Positions 39,685 through 48,811 of a DNA stretch of 64,000 nt are shown piece after piece (the first letter of the stretch is position 1; the number at the start of each line of letters is the position of its first letter). Location: positions 17,236 through 81,235 of the forward strand of contig JANYKC010000082.1 in the NCBI GenBank assembly GCA_025358255.1, in the 5' to 3' direction. A program made the position numbers and the translations under genes. The notes beneath the pieces are model-generated. The model was not told the origin of the DNA and made no database searches. It saw only the letters and a list, made by a program, of their open reading frames with translations. Source of the stretch: Spirochaetaceae bacterium (GTDB taxonomy: Bacteria > Spirochaetota > Spirochaetia > Treponematales > Rectinemataceae).

Positions 39685-40392
39685 ATGACGGAGCAAACGG
39701 TCCTTGCCATTACGGGAGCCAGTCGGGGCATTGGCTTGGCGATGGCTGAGCATTTCGCAAGAAAGGGCATTCGCGTGGCTGGTTGCAGCCGCGGGCCGAG
39801 CCAAATCGCGGCCGATAACTACCTGCATACGCAAGTGGACATCACGGACGACAAAGAGGTTCGCGGCTGGATTCGCGGCATAAAAAAGGCCTATGGCAGG
39901 CTCGACGTCGTGGTGTGCAACGCAGCGCTCGTGCCTCCCGCCGCACTTCTGCTGAACACCGCGACCGAGACCTTGGATGCCGTATTTCGGGCAAACGTGA
40001 ACGGCACGTATCTCGTTTGCCGTGAGGCGGCGAAAATGATGCTGCTGCAGCGATTCGGCCGGATCATTACCGTATCGAGCATGGCTGTCGGACTGCATAG
40101 CGAAGGAAGCTCGCTCTATGCGGCCTCGAAAAGCGCGGTCGTCGAAATGACAAAGATACTGGCAAAGGAACTGGCACCTTCGGGAATAACCTGCAATGTC
40201 ATCGCGCCATCGGTGTATGAATCCTCCGCTGTCGCGAATTTGGGCGAGGCCGTTGTCGCGCATGCCCTCGGCCAGTTGACGCTCAAGCGGGCGCTTACGA
40301 TCGCGGAGATCTGCAATGTCATCGAATTCTATGCTGCCCCTGAAAGCGGTTGCATCACCGGGCAGGTAACGCACCTTGGGTTGGTGGTCTGA
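39685..40392 (+). CDS. SDR oxidoreductase, FabG-like 3-oxoacyl-ACP reductase
   Basis: LAITGASRGIGLAMAEHFARKGIRVAG, VVCNAAL, SSMAVGLHSEGSSLYAASKSAVVEMTKILAKELAPSGITCNVIAP (S/YxxxK). Confidence 0.9.
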   Translation: MTEQTVLAITGASRGIGLAMAEHFARKGIRVAGCSRGPSQIAADNYLHTQVDITDDKEVRGWIRGIKKAYGRLDVVVCNAALVPPAALLLNTATETLDAVFRANVNGTYLVCREAAKMMLLQRFGRIITVSSMAVGLHSEGSSLYAASKSAVVEMTKILAKELAPSGITCNVIAPSVYESSAVANLGEAVVAHALGQLTLKRALTIAEICNVIEFYAAPESGCITGQVTHLGLVV

Positions 40393-41096
40393 TGGCCACG
40401 AGCTTGAATGCCCGGGAGATACTCGTGGGCGAGTATCACATCTCCACCTTCGTCACGGGCGGGTCCTGGAAAGAAAACACCTACTTGATCCGTCATGTTG
40501 GTAGCGGCGAGATGGCAGTCATCGATCCGGGAGAGGACGAAGGCGAGATCGCGGCCACCATCCAGTCCCAGGGCGGGCGGCTGAAATACATCCTGCTGAC
40601 CCATGGGCACCACGATCATGTTGGCGGAGTCGCCGCCCTTGGACGGGAACATGGAATTTGCTGCTACGTGCATCCTGAAGACCTGCGTTTGCTCCATCAT
40701 GCCCCGATGTATGCGCTTCGGTTCGCGCAGAGGAAAATCGAAAAACCTGAACCATATTGCCTCCTCGACGATGCGCAGGACCTCAACTTGGGGGCCCATC
40801 CGATCGGCATCATCAAGACGCCTGGCCACACCATGGGGAGCGTATGCTACGTGATTGGCGGAGCGGTATTCACGGGTGATACCCTTTTCTTCGAGCATGT
40901 CGGACGTGTAGACCTGCCCGGGGCGAATGCCTCCCTGCTGCCGGCATCGATCGGGATTCTGGTCGATTCGGTCCAGCCGTCGGCAATCATCTTGCCCGGG
41001 CATGGACGCACCTGGTCGATCGCCGAAGCGAGCCTGTGGTGGCTGTCCGCCGGGAAGGCCGAGTTGCCTCAATATACCGAACCATCGAAGAAATGA
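40392..41096 (+). CDS. Metallo-beta-lactamase-fold hydrolase (glyoxalase II/thioesterase-like)
   Basis: LLTHGHHDHVGGVAALGREHG (HxHxDH), IKTPGHTMGSVCYVIGGAVFTGDTLF, ILPGHGRTWSI. Confidence 0.9.
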   Translation: MATSLNAREILVGEYHISTFVTGGSWKENTYLIRHVGSGEMAVIDPGEDEGEIAATIQSQGGRLKYILLTHGHHDHVGGVAALGREHGICCYVHPEDLRLLHHAPMYALRFAQRKIEKPEPYCLLDDAQDLNLGAHPIGIIKTPGHTMGSVCYVIGGAVFTGDTLFFEHVGRVDLPGANASLLPASIGILVDSVQPSAIILPGHGRTWSIAEASLWWLSAGKAELPQYTEPSKK

Positions 41097-41119
41097 CCAA
41101 GCCATGGAGTGGTTAAAGC

Positions 41120-42148
41120 GTGAACAATCCGCAATCCCCCGACCGCCGCGCCAAAATCCTCGGTATCGATTACGTTTTGCCGTCGAATCGTGTCACCAAT
41201 GACATGTTGGACAAGCTTCATCCTGCATGGCAGATGGAGCAAGTTGCCCTTCGTACCGGCGTCCTCGAACGCCGATGGTGCGCTCCCGGGGAAACAGCCC
41301 TTGACCTCGCGGTGACCGCATGCCGAAAGGTGATCGACCGGGTCGGCCCCAAGCCAAATGAGATCGACGCGATCCTATTCTGCACGCAGTCGCCTGACTA
41401 TATAATGCCGCCCAACGCGTGCCTCTTGCAGTCGAAATTGGGATTGGGCACGGAAATCGCCGCATTCGATTTTTCCCTCGCATGCTCGGGATATATATAC
41501 GGATTGTATATCGCAAAGGCCTTGATCGAATCAGGGCAGGCCCGAAACGTCCTGCTCGCTACGGCCGAGACATATTCAAAGCATATGAATCCCGATGATA
41601 GGGGGCCGATCACGCTCTTCGGCGACGGCGCCGCCGCGACCTTGCTTGGGTTGGGAGAAAGCGGGCTCGAGTCCGTGGTTGTCGGAACGGACGGGCGCGG
41701 CGCCGAGACCTTCATGATCCCCGCTGGCGGCGCGCGCCTGCCGCTGTCAGGCGAAACGAGAGTGGCGAAGGAAGATCCCAGCGGCAACCTGCGTAGTGCC
41801 GAGGACATTTACATGAACGGCGGCGAGGTTCTTGATTTTGTAAAAAGGGATATCCCTGGCATGATTCGTTCGGTCCTCAAACGGGAAGGCTGCGATTTCC
41901 AGGACATTGACCTTGCGGTTTTCCATCAAGCGAGCAAGGTCACCCTTGATTTCCTGAATCGTGCCTTGCATATACCGCCGGAAAAGCAATTCAGCAATAT
42001 CGCTCTTGTCGGGAATACGGTTTCGGCTTCGATTCCCATTGCGCTTCGTGACGCGGAACTTCAAGGCGTCTTGACAAGCGGAATGCGCGTAGTGATCGCC
42101 GGATTTGGCGTTGGGTTGTCGTGGGGCGGTTGCGTCCTTACATGGTGA
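41120..42148 (+). CDS. Beta-ketoacyl-ACP synthase III (FabH-like), catalytic triad intact
   Basis: FDFSLACSGYIYGLYIAKALIESG (Cys), DLAVFHQASKVTLDFL (His), NIALVGNTVSASIPIAL (Asn), GDGAAATLLG. Confidence 0.93.
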   Translation: MNNPQSPDRRAKILGIDYVLPSNRVTNDMLDKLHPAWQMEQVALRTGVLERRWCAPGETALDLAVTACRKVIDRVGPKPNEIDAILFCTQSPDYIMPPNACLLQSKLGLGTEIAAFDFSLACSGYIYGLYIAKALIESGQARNVLLATAETYSKHMNPDDRGPITLFGDGAAATLLGLGESGLESVVVGTDGRGAETFMIPAGGARLPLSGETRVAKEDPSGNLRSAEDIYMNGGEVLDFVKRDIPGMIRSVLKREGCDFQDIDLAVFHQASKVTLDFLNRALHIPPEKQFSNIALVGNTVSASIPIALRDAELQGVLTSGMRVVIAGFGVGLSWGGCVLTW

Positions 42149-42172
42149 AATTCTTTCGGAGGATGGACTATC

Positions 42173-43546
42173 ATGGAATCAATTGATGCTGTTCTTGGTC
42201 GCATGCGCAAAAACGACACGGCGCCGGCGCTTTTTTGGCGTGATAGGGAATACTCGTACAGCCAATTCATGGCCCTCGTAGATGCATGGACCGTGAGCCT
42301 GGTGGAAAAAGGGATCGGGAAAGGCGTCGTTTGCGGAGTGCTGGGCGAATTTTCGCCGCAAATCTGCGCTTTGTTCTTCGCATTGATGAAGGTCCGGGCC
42401 ATCCTGGTGCCTTTCAGCCATGCCGCTGAACCTGAGATGCCCGCATTCATCGCATTGGCGGGAGTCCAGAAACTGTTCAGGTTCAACGCCGATGATGAAT
42501 GGACTCTCGAATCCTTCTCGGACGCGGTGCCAAACGATCTCGTCACCGGTTTCCTTCAACGAAACGAGCCGGGACTCATAGTGTTCACCTCGGGTTCCAC
42601 CGGGAAGCCCAAGGGAATCCTGCACGATTGCGAACTGGTGATGCGGAAATTCGTAAGCGAGCGTGAAGGATGGCGAACCTGCCTCTTCCTGATGATAGAC
42701 CATTTCGGTGGCTTCAATACATTCCTTTCGACCTTCGCCTACGGTGGGGTGGCCGTATGCCTCCCGCAGCGGACGGCGGAGGCAGTATGCCGGGCCATCG
42801 AGCAATCCAAAGCCACATTGCTGCCAACGACCCCGACATTCCTCAATCTCCTGATCGCCTCCGGCACGTATCGGAGTTTCGACCTTTCGTCGATCAAGCT
42901 GATTTCCTACGGTACGGAGCTCATGCCTGAAGCGACCTTGAGCAAGGTGCAGTCAATATTCCCCAATGCCCAGTTCAAGCAGACATACGGCCTCTCCGAG
43001 CTTGGCGTGTTGCGGTCAAAATCCGAGAACGACGGTTCCGTTTGGGTGCGCGTCGGAGGAACGGGATTTGAGAGCAAGATAATCGACGGAATACTCTGGG
43101 TCCGCTCGGAAGCCAATATGGTAGGCTACCTGAACGCCCCTAGCCCCTTCGACGCCGAAGGCTGGATGTGCACTGGCGATGAGGTCGAGGTCAAGGGCGA
43201 GTACATTCGCTTCCTCGGACGCAAATCGGAGATCATCAACGTTGGCGGCCAGAAAGTCTTCCCGATCGAGGTGGAGACCGTGCTCCTGCAGGATCCCAAC
43301 GTGAGGGAGGCGACCGTCTTCGGTGTCAAGCATTCCCTCATGGGCCAGGTCGCGCATGCGCGCATTTCCCTGCACGAGCCCGAGGAGCAAGGCGCACTGA
43401 CCGAAAGGCTGAGGAAGCTCTGCTTGTCCCAATTGGTCAAGTACAAGGTGCCAATGCGCTTCGTTGTCGTCGAAGAGGATTCACAGCATGGCACCCGGTT
43501 CAAGAAGCTGCGTCAGGGCTTTGACGGCGAAAAGGCCAATCCATGA
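42173..43546 (+). CDS. AMP-dependent acyl-CoA/acyl-ACP synthetase (ANL superfamily)
   Basis: GLIVFTSGSTGKPKGILHD; QTYGLSELGVLRS; GWMCTGDEVEVKGEYIRFLGRKSEIINVGGQKVFPIEVE. Confidence 0.92.
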   Translation: MESIDAVLGRMRKNDTAPALFWRDREYSYSQFMALVDAWTVSLVEKGIGKGVVCGVLGEFSPQICALFFALMKVRAILVPFSHAAEPEMPAFIALAGVQKLFRFNADDEWTLESFSDAVPNDLVTGFLQRNEPGLIVFTSGSTGKPKGILHDCELVMRKFVSEREGWRTCLFLMIDHFGGFNTFLSTFAYGGVAVCLPQRTAEAVCRAIEQSKATLLPTTPTFLNLLIASGTYRSFDLSSIKLISYGTELMPEATLSKVQSIFPNAQFKQTYGLSELGVLRSKSENDGSVWVRVGGTGFESKIIDGILWVRSEANMVGYLNAPSPFDAEGWMCTGDEVEVKGEYIRFLGRKSEIINVGGQKVFPIEVETVLLQDPNVREATVFGVKHSLMGQVAHARISLHEPEEQGALTERLRKLCLSQLVKYKVPMRFVVVEEDSQHGTRFKKLRQGFDGEKANP

Positions 43547-44157
43547 AGGTGAGGCTGGCCAATCGCAACGACGCGCCATGTCTGGCGGAATTGCATGAAC
43601 AAAGCTCCGCCAAGCAGCCCGGCGGATTCATGTTCCGCCTCGGGCGGAAATTCCTCTCGAAATACTATCGCTTCCTCATCGATGATGGCAGCAGCCTGAT
43701 CCTTTGCGCGACGGATGACTCCGGTCGACTTATCGGCTTCGTTGCCGGCGCCCTTGACGCCGAGGGCCGGATGGAAAGCCTCAAGAAAAGAAGGCTGCAG
43801 CTCTTTTTGGCATCCCTTCCCGCGCTGCTGCGCCATCCAAGCCTCATACGCGAAGTTCTGGCGAGGCAGAATTCCGAATCGGTGGATGAGTCCGGCACCG
43901 GATACGTGGTCCAGGCAGGGGCTCATGAGGAATTCTGGGCCTGGATACCCGAGCATAACGGGGGCGGTGCGATAGAATTGCACTTGAAGTGGCTTTCCCT
44001 TATGCGGCTTCTTGGCGCAGAGACCATAAGCGGCGAGGTCGACAAGGTGAATGACGCGATCATGAGGACCCATCGAATGCTCGGAGCGAAGGTCGTCAAG
44101 GAATTCGTCACCCCCGACGGGCGGGAACGCGTCCTCATCCAATATCGATTGAAGTAA
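43543..44157 (+). CDS. GNAT-family N-acyltransferase
   Basis: KVRLANRNDAPCLAELHEQSSAKQPGGFMFRLGRKFLSKYYRFLI...LILCATDDSGRLIGFVAGAL; 4-nt overlap with the ligase gene. Confidence 0.75.
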   Translation: MKVRLANRNDAPCLAELHEQSSAKQPGGFMFRLGRKFLSKYYRFLIDDGSSLILCATDDSGRLIGFVAGALDAEGRMESLKKRRLQLFLASLPALLRHPSLIREVLARQNSESVDESGTGYVVQAGAHEEFWAWIPEHNGGGAIELHLKWLSLMRLLGAETISGEVDKVNDAIMRTHRMLGAKVVKEFVTPDGRERVLIQYRLK

Positions 44158-44232
44158 GCCACGGCCAAATAGCTAGCATTTTCCCGTACCTTCGCATTTC
44201 ATAAGCCCCCAAGTTCCAACGGAGGAGACGAC

Positions 44233-45393
44233 ATGGCAGCGGAATCCAGCATTTGGAAAGTCCAGCTTTTCAAGCTCAATTACGATGAACGCGAATACAA
44301 GGCAGCCCAGGAGACGCTCGAATCCGGCTGGATAACGATGGGGCAGCGCACCCTGGATTTTGAGGAAGCCTATGCCAAGCTGCTTGGCGAAGGCTCGAAA
44401 TGCATCGCCGTCTCGAATGGCACCGCTGCCCTTCATATCGCCGTGCTTGCCGCAGGGGTCCTTCCCGGCGACGAGGTGATCGTACCCTCCCTCACCTTCA
44501 TCGCGGACCTCAATTCGGTCACCGTCTCCGGTGGCAAAGTGGTTCTATGCGACGTCACCTCAAAGGCCGATTGGGCGATGGATCCTGCGGACATCGAGCG
44601 CAAGATCACCAAGAAAACGAAAGCCGTGATGATCGTACATTACGCGGGCTATGCGTGCGACATGGAAGCGATCATGGATGTCTGCAAGCGGCATGACCTC
44701 AAGCTTATCGAGGACTGCGCCCATGCGCCCGGAGCCGACTACAAAGGCAGGAAGCTGGGTACTTTCGGGGATATCGCCGCATGGAGCTTCTTCTCGAACA
44801 AGAATCTCGCGGTTGGCGAAGGCGGAATGATCTCGATGCGGGACCCCGGACTTCACCAGAAGTGCAAGAACCTCCGGTCCCATGGCATGACGGTGGCGAG
44901 TTTTGACCGAATGAAGGGTCGTGCGGTCTCGTACGATGTTCTTGAAGCCGGGTTCAATTACCGGATCGATGAAGTAAGGTCCGCGCTCGGGCTGGTCCAG
45001 CTCTCGAAGCTCGCGGGATCCAACCTGCGGCGCAAGGAACTGACCCTGAGGTACTTCATGCGCCTGGATGCGATGAAGGGCCTTTCAGTACCCTTCCGCA
45101 AGTTCAACCGTGGACTTCCCTCCTACCATATAATGCCCGTGCTGCTCGACGAAAAAATGGATCGTGCGAGGATAATCGAGGTGCTGAAGGAGGACGGGGT
45201 GCAGACAAGCATCCATTATCCCTCCATACAGTCGTTCACCGCTTACAAGAGCCATGTGGGTCCGACGCCTGAGTCCGAGTATATAAGTGACCATGAGCTT
45301 ACCCTTCCGCTCTATCCGACGATGACAGACGCCGACGTGGACCTTGTGTGCGCGTCGCTTGAGCGAGCCTTGCCGCTCGCTCGCCAGGGGTAG
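44233..45393 (+). CDS. DegT-family aminotransferase (PglE/LegC-like)
   Basis: KCIAVSNGTAALHIAVLAAGVLPGDEVIVPSLTFIADLNSV, IEDCAHAPGADYKGRKLGTFGDIAAWSFFSNKNLAVGEGGMI, GFNYRIDEVRSALGLVQLSKL; RBS GGAGGAG. Confidence 0.92.
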   Translation: MAAESSIWKVQLFKLNYDEREYKAAQETLESGWITMGQRTLDFEEAYAKLLGEGSKCIAVSNGTAALHIAVLAAGVLPGDEVIVPSLTFIADLNSVTVSGGKVVLCDVTSKADWAMDPADIERKITKKTKAVMIVHYAGYACDMEAIMDVCKRHDLKLIEDCAHAPGADYKGRKLGTFGDIAAWSFFSNKNLAVGEGGMISMRDPGLHQKCKNLRSHGMTVASFDRMKGRAVSYDVLEAGFNYRIDEVRSALGLVQLSKLAGSNLRRKELTLRYFMRLDAMKGLSVPFRKFNRGLPSYHIMPVLLDEKMDRARIIEVLKEDGVQTSIHYPSIQSFTAYKSHVGPTPESEYISDHELTLPLYPTMTDADVDLVCASLERALPLARQG

Positions 45394-45399
45394 TCGGGC

Positions 45400-46590
45400 A
45401 TGGACTTCATCCTCGATCTTATCGGCAGGGACCGAGAACTTTTTTCGACCGATGTCCATGCGAACGAAAAGGAACTCTCCCGGATTGTCGCAGGATCGAC
45501 TTTCCTCGTGATCGGCGGCGCAGGGTCGATAGGCCAGGCCGTGACGCGCGAAATTTTCCGCAGGAATCCGCGGCGGCTCCATGTCGTGGATATCTCGGAA
45601 AACAACATGGTGGAGCTTGTCAGGGACCTCAGGTCCTCGATCGGCTATATCGAAGGTGAATTCGCCACGTTCGCGATCGATGCGGGCTCCGCCATTTTCG
45701 ACGCATTCTTCGAAGACGGGCCTGGATATGATTACGTCCTCAACCTGTCGGCACTGAAGCATGTGAGAAGCGAAAAAGATCCTTGGACCTTGATGCGCCT
45801 GGTCGACGTCAATGTTTTCAATACTGAGAAGACAATGATGCAGGCGAAGGCCAAGGGATCCTCCAGGTATTTCTGCGTCTCCACAGACAAGGCGGCCAAC
45901 CCCGTCAACATGATGGGCGCGTCGAAACGCATCATGGAGATGTTCCTCATGCGGCGCAGCCTCGAGATGCCGGTTTCGACCGCTCGCTTCGCGAATGTGG
46001 CATTTTCGGACGGAAGTCTTCTTTTCGGTTTCAACCGCCGAATGGAAAAAGAGCAGCCGCTTTCGGCGCCTAATGACGTCCGCAGGTATTTCGTGACGCC
46101 CAAAGAGTCAGGGGAGCTCTGCCTCATGTCCTGCCTCCTCGGCGAAAACCGGGACGTTTTTTTCCCTAAGCTCGACCATGACCTGAATCTCATCACCTTC
46201 AGCGAGATAGCCGAAAGGTACCTTCGAAGGATTGGCTACGAGCCGGTCCCCTGCGCATCGGAGGAAGAGGCGCGGGGGCGGGTGCAGGAACTAAAGGCAC
46301 AGCATAAATGGCCAGTGCATTTTTTCGCAAGCGATACCACCGGCGAGAAGGACTTCGAGGAATTTTTCATGGAAGGCGAAAAGCTGGATATGGCCAGGTT
46401 CGGCTCGGTGGGTGTCATAAAGAACGAGGCTCGTTATGACGAGGCAAGGCTTGCAAGGTTCGAAGCCCGAATCGCCGAACTGAAGACCATTGGAAAGTGG
46501 ACTCGAGGCGACCTTATCGACCTATTCAACGAGATGATTCCCGATTTCAACCATAGGGAAACCGGAAAGTTCTTGGACGGGAGAATGTAG
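45400..46590 (+). CDS. UDP-GlcNAc 4,6-dehydratase-type protein (PF02719/CapD family, soluble)
   Basis: FLVIGGAGSIGQAVTREIFRRNPRRLHVVDISENNMVELVRDLRSS, LNLSALKHVRSEKDPWTLMRLVDVNV, FCVSTDKAANPVNMMGASKRIMEMFLM, ARFANVAFSDGSLL. Confidence 0.9.
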   Translation: MDFILDLIGRDRELFSTDVHANEKELSRIVAGSTFLVIGGAGSIGQAVTREIFRRNPRRLHVVDISENNMVELVRDLRSSIGYIEGEFATFAIDAGSAIFDAFFEDGPGYDYVLNLSALKHVRSEKDPWTLMRLVDVNVFNTEKTMMQAKAKGSSRYFCVSTDKAANPVNMMGASKRIMEMFLMRRSLEMPVSTARFANVAFSDGSLLFGFNRRMEKEQPLSAPNDVRRYFVTPKESGELCLMSCLLGENRDVFFPKLDHDLNLITFSEIAERYLRRIGYEPVPCASEEEARGRVQELKAQHKWPVHFFASDTTGEKDFEEFFMEGEKLDMARFGSVGVIKNEARYDEARLARFEARIAELKTIGKWTRGDLIDLFNEMIPDFNHRETGKFLDGRM

Positions 46591-47259
46591 ATGGCGAGAC
46601 TATTCGATATCATTTTCTCCTTGATCGCGATGGTCATCCTTTTCCCATTCATGCTGCCCATCATGATCGCGCTCAAGCTCAGCGGCGAGCACTATGTTTT
46701 CTACTTGCAGCCGAGGGTCGGGAAGGGCGGGAGGGATTTCAGGGTTTTCAAGTTCGCCACAATGCTCAAGGATAGCCCGAATCTGCCTGGGGGCGTGCTT
46801 ACCCAGAAGAGGGATCCACGTATCCTTCCAATGGGCAATTTCCTGCGCAAGACGAAAATAAACGAACTCCCGCAACTCATGAACATTTTCATAGGGCAGA
46901 TGAGCTTTGTCGGTCCTCGGCCGCAGGCTCGACGCCATTATGAGCTATACGGCCCCGAGGTGCGCCAGGCGATAGACCTCCTGCGCCCCGGCCTGACCGG
47001 CATCGGGTCTGTCGTCTTCCGCGATGAGGAATCGATGCTCGACAAGGTGTCGGGAGACCGCGACCATTTTCATGACACTGTGATAGCGCCCCACAAGGGA
47101 GAGTTGGAAGTCTGGTACACAAGGCATCAAGGCTTGGGTTCTTATTTTGCTCTGGTTTTCCTGACGGCGCTCGCCGTAGCGAAACCTTCTAGCGACCTGT
47201 ATAGGAGGATTTTCAAGGATCTTCCAAGGCCTCCGGCGGAACTTGCAGCGCTCCTATAG
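46591..47259 (+). CDS. Short initiating sugar transferase (PglC-like monotopic phosphoglycosyltransferase)
   Basis: RLFDIIFSLIAMVILFPFMLPIMIALKL...VFYLQPRVGKGGRDFRVFKFATM...RKTKINELPQLMNIFIGQMSFVGPRP. Confidence 0.9.
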   Translation: MARLFDIIFSLIAMVILFPFMLPIMIALKLSGEHYVFYLQPRVGKGGRDFRVFKFATMLKDSPNLPGGVLTQKRDPRILPMGNFLRKTKINELPQLMNIFIGQMSFVGPRPQARRHYELYGPEVRQAIDLLRPGLTGIGSVVFRDEESMLDKVSGDRDHFHDTVIAPHKGELEVWYTRHQGLGSYFALVFLTALAVAKPSSDLYRRIFKDLPRPPAELAALL

Positions 47260-47272
47260 AAGGTCATAACTT

Positions 47273-47860
47273 ATGCCATTCTCGATTCGCTCCTATGAGA
47301 TAGACGGCCTGTTTGTCATCCAGCCGGTCGTGTTCGGTGATGACCGGGGCAATTTCGTCGAAACCTATAGCGAGCGCGATTTTGCGGCTTCGGGATTGGA
47401 CCTGCATTTCGTACAGGACAACCAGTCGAGATCCCGCAAGGGAGTGCTGCGCGGTCTCCATTTCCAGCAGGCTCATCCCCAGGGAAAGCTCGTCCGGACC
47501 ATCTCCGGGGAAGCATTCGATGTGGTCGTCGACCTTCGCGAGGGTTCCCCCACGAAAGGCAAGTGGGCAGGCATCATCCTGTCCGGGGATTTGCATAACC
47601 AGTTCTATATTCCTCCCGGGTTTGCGCATGGCTTCATGGTCCTTTCGGACTCGGTCGTGTTCGCCTACAAATGCACGGATTTTTTCTATCCGCAGGACGA
47701 GGGCGGGCTCCATTGGGATGACCCCCTGATCAACATCGAGTGGCCTGCGATGGACACCGCCCTCCAGTTGTCGGCGAAGGACCAGGACCTCCCGTTCTAT
47801 GATCCGTCGCGTTCCTACTTCAAGCGGGACGGCTCTCCTTTTCCGGCATCGCTTCCTTGA
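47273..47860 (+). CDS. rmlC: dTDP-4-dehydrorhamnose 3,5-epimerase
   Basis: GLFVIQPVVFGDDRGNFVETYSERDF...FVQDNQSRSRKGVLRGLHFQQAHPQGKLVRTISGEAFDVVVDLREGSPT...YIPPGFAHGFMVLS. Confidence 0.96.
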   Translation: MPFSIRSYEIDGLFVIQPVVFGDDRGNFVETYSERDFAASGLDLHFVQDNQSRSRKGVLRGLHFQQAHPQGKLVRTISGEAFDVVVDLREGSPTKGKWAGIILSGDLHNQFYIPPGFAHGFMVLSDSVVFAYKCTDFFYPQDEGGLHWDDPLINIEWPAMDTALQLSAKDQDLPFYDPSRSYFKRDGSPFPASLP

Positions 47861-47894
47861 TCCACCAAGCCGCAAGCGGCCTCACGGAGGCACC

Positions 47895-48800
47895 ATGATC
47901 TGGCTTATCGGCGCCCGTGGAATGCTCGGCACGGAGCTTTCCCGCGTCTTCTCGAACGCGCATCTGGCATTTGTCGGCACCGATAGCGAACTGAGCATCC
48001 TTGATCCAGAGGGCATGGCTGCTTATGCCGCGCGCATCAATCCATCCTGGATCGTGAATTGCGCCGCATATACCTCTGTGGACAAGGCCGAGGACGAAAA
48101 AGACCAGGCTGCCCTCCTTAACTCGAAAGGGCCGGAAAACATCGCAGTCTTGGCAAAGGCCCTTGGCGCGAAAATGATGCACTTCTCGACCGATTACGTC
48201 TTCGACGGAAAGGCGCGCCGGCCCTACCGGGAAGATGATCCAGTCTGTCCGCTGGGAGTTTACGGAAAAACCAAGGCCGAAGGCGAGGTGCGCGTCAGGG
48301 AGGCCACCGAGGCCCACGTCATAATCAGGACGGCCTGGCTCTATGGGAGGCATGGCCAGAATTTCGTGCATACGATGCTTCGCCTGATGGCAGCGAACTC
48401 CAATGTCAGGGTAGTGGCCGATCAGCAAGGAACACCTACCGGCGCAATGGACCTCGCCGCGGCCGTCCTGACCATCCTTCGCGCCCGGCGGACCTCGTTC
48501 GGCACCTATCATTTCACTGGCGCAGGAAGTACCAACTGGCATGAATATGCGGTTGAAATAGGTGCCTTGGCCCGGAAGCGCGGTCTGCTCCACCCAGGCT
48601 GCCATGTCGAAGCGATCACCACAGCCCAATATGCGACCAAAGCCATGAGACCGGAATACTCCGTGCTCGATAATGCGAAGATCGTCCGCGACTATTCGCT
48701 TGAGATCCCTGGCTGGAGAGAAAGCCTTTCCAGGTATATCGACCTGCTAGCTGCCGACGTGGAAAACCCCGAGGTCCGGGGATCCTTGAAGCCCCAATAA
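47895..48800 (+). CDS. rmlD: dTDP-4-dehydrorhamnose reductase
   Basis: MIWLIGARGMLGTELSRVF...WIVNCAAYTSVDKAEDE...HFSTDYVFDGKARRPYREDDPVCPLGVYGKTKAEGE...RTAWLYGRHGQNFV. Confidence 0.96.
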   Translation: MIWLIGARGMLGTELSRVFSNAHLAFVGTDSELSILDPEGMAAYAARINPSWIVNCAAYTSVDKAEDEKDQAALLNSKGPENIAVLAKALGAKMMHFSTDYVFDGKARRPYREDDPVCPLGVYGKTKAEGEVRVREATEAHVIIRTAWLYGRHGQNFVHTMLRLMAANSNVRVVADQQGTPTGAMDLAAAVLTILRARRTSFGTYHFTGAGSTNWHEYAVEIGALARKRGLLHPGCHVEAITTAQYATKAMRPEYSVLDNAKIVRDYSLEIPGWRESLSRYIDLLAADVENPEVRGSLKPQ

Positions 48801-48811
48801 AAGGAACCGAT

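Noticed and set aside
38731-42148. Primary housekeeping fatty-acid synthesis cluster
   Set aside because: No fabD, fabF, accB/C, plsX or enoyl reductase; the AMP-ligase, MBL hydrolase and flanking sugar genes argue for a dedicated accessory pathway.
39375-43546. Classical modular PKS/NRPS cluster
   Set aside because: All enzymes are discrete single-domain proteins, with no condensation or multi-domain KS/AT modules; linkage to amino-sugar genes fits glycan acylation better.
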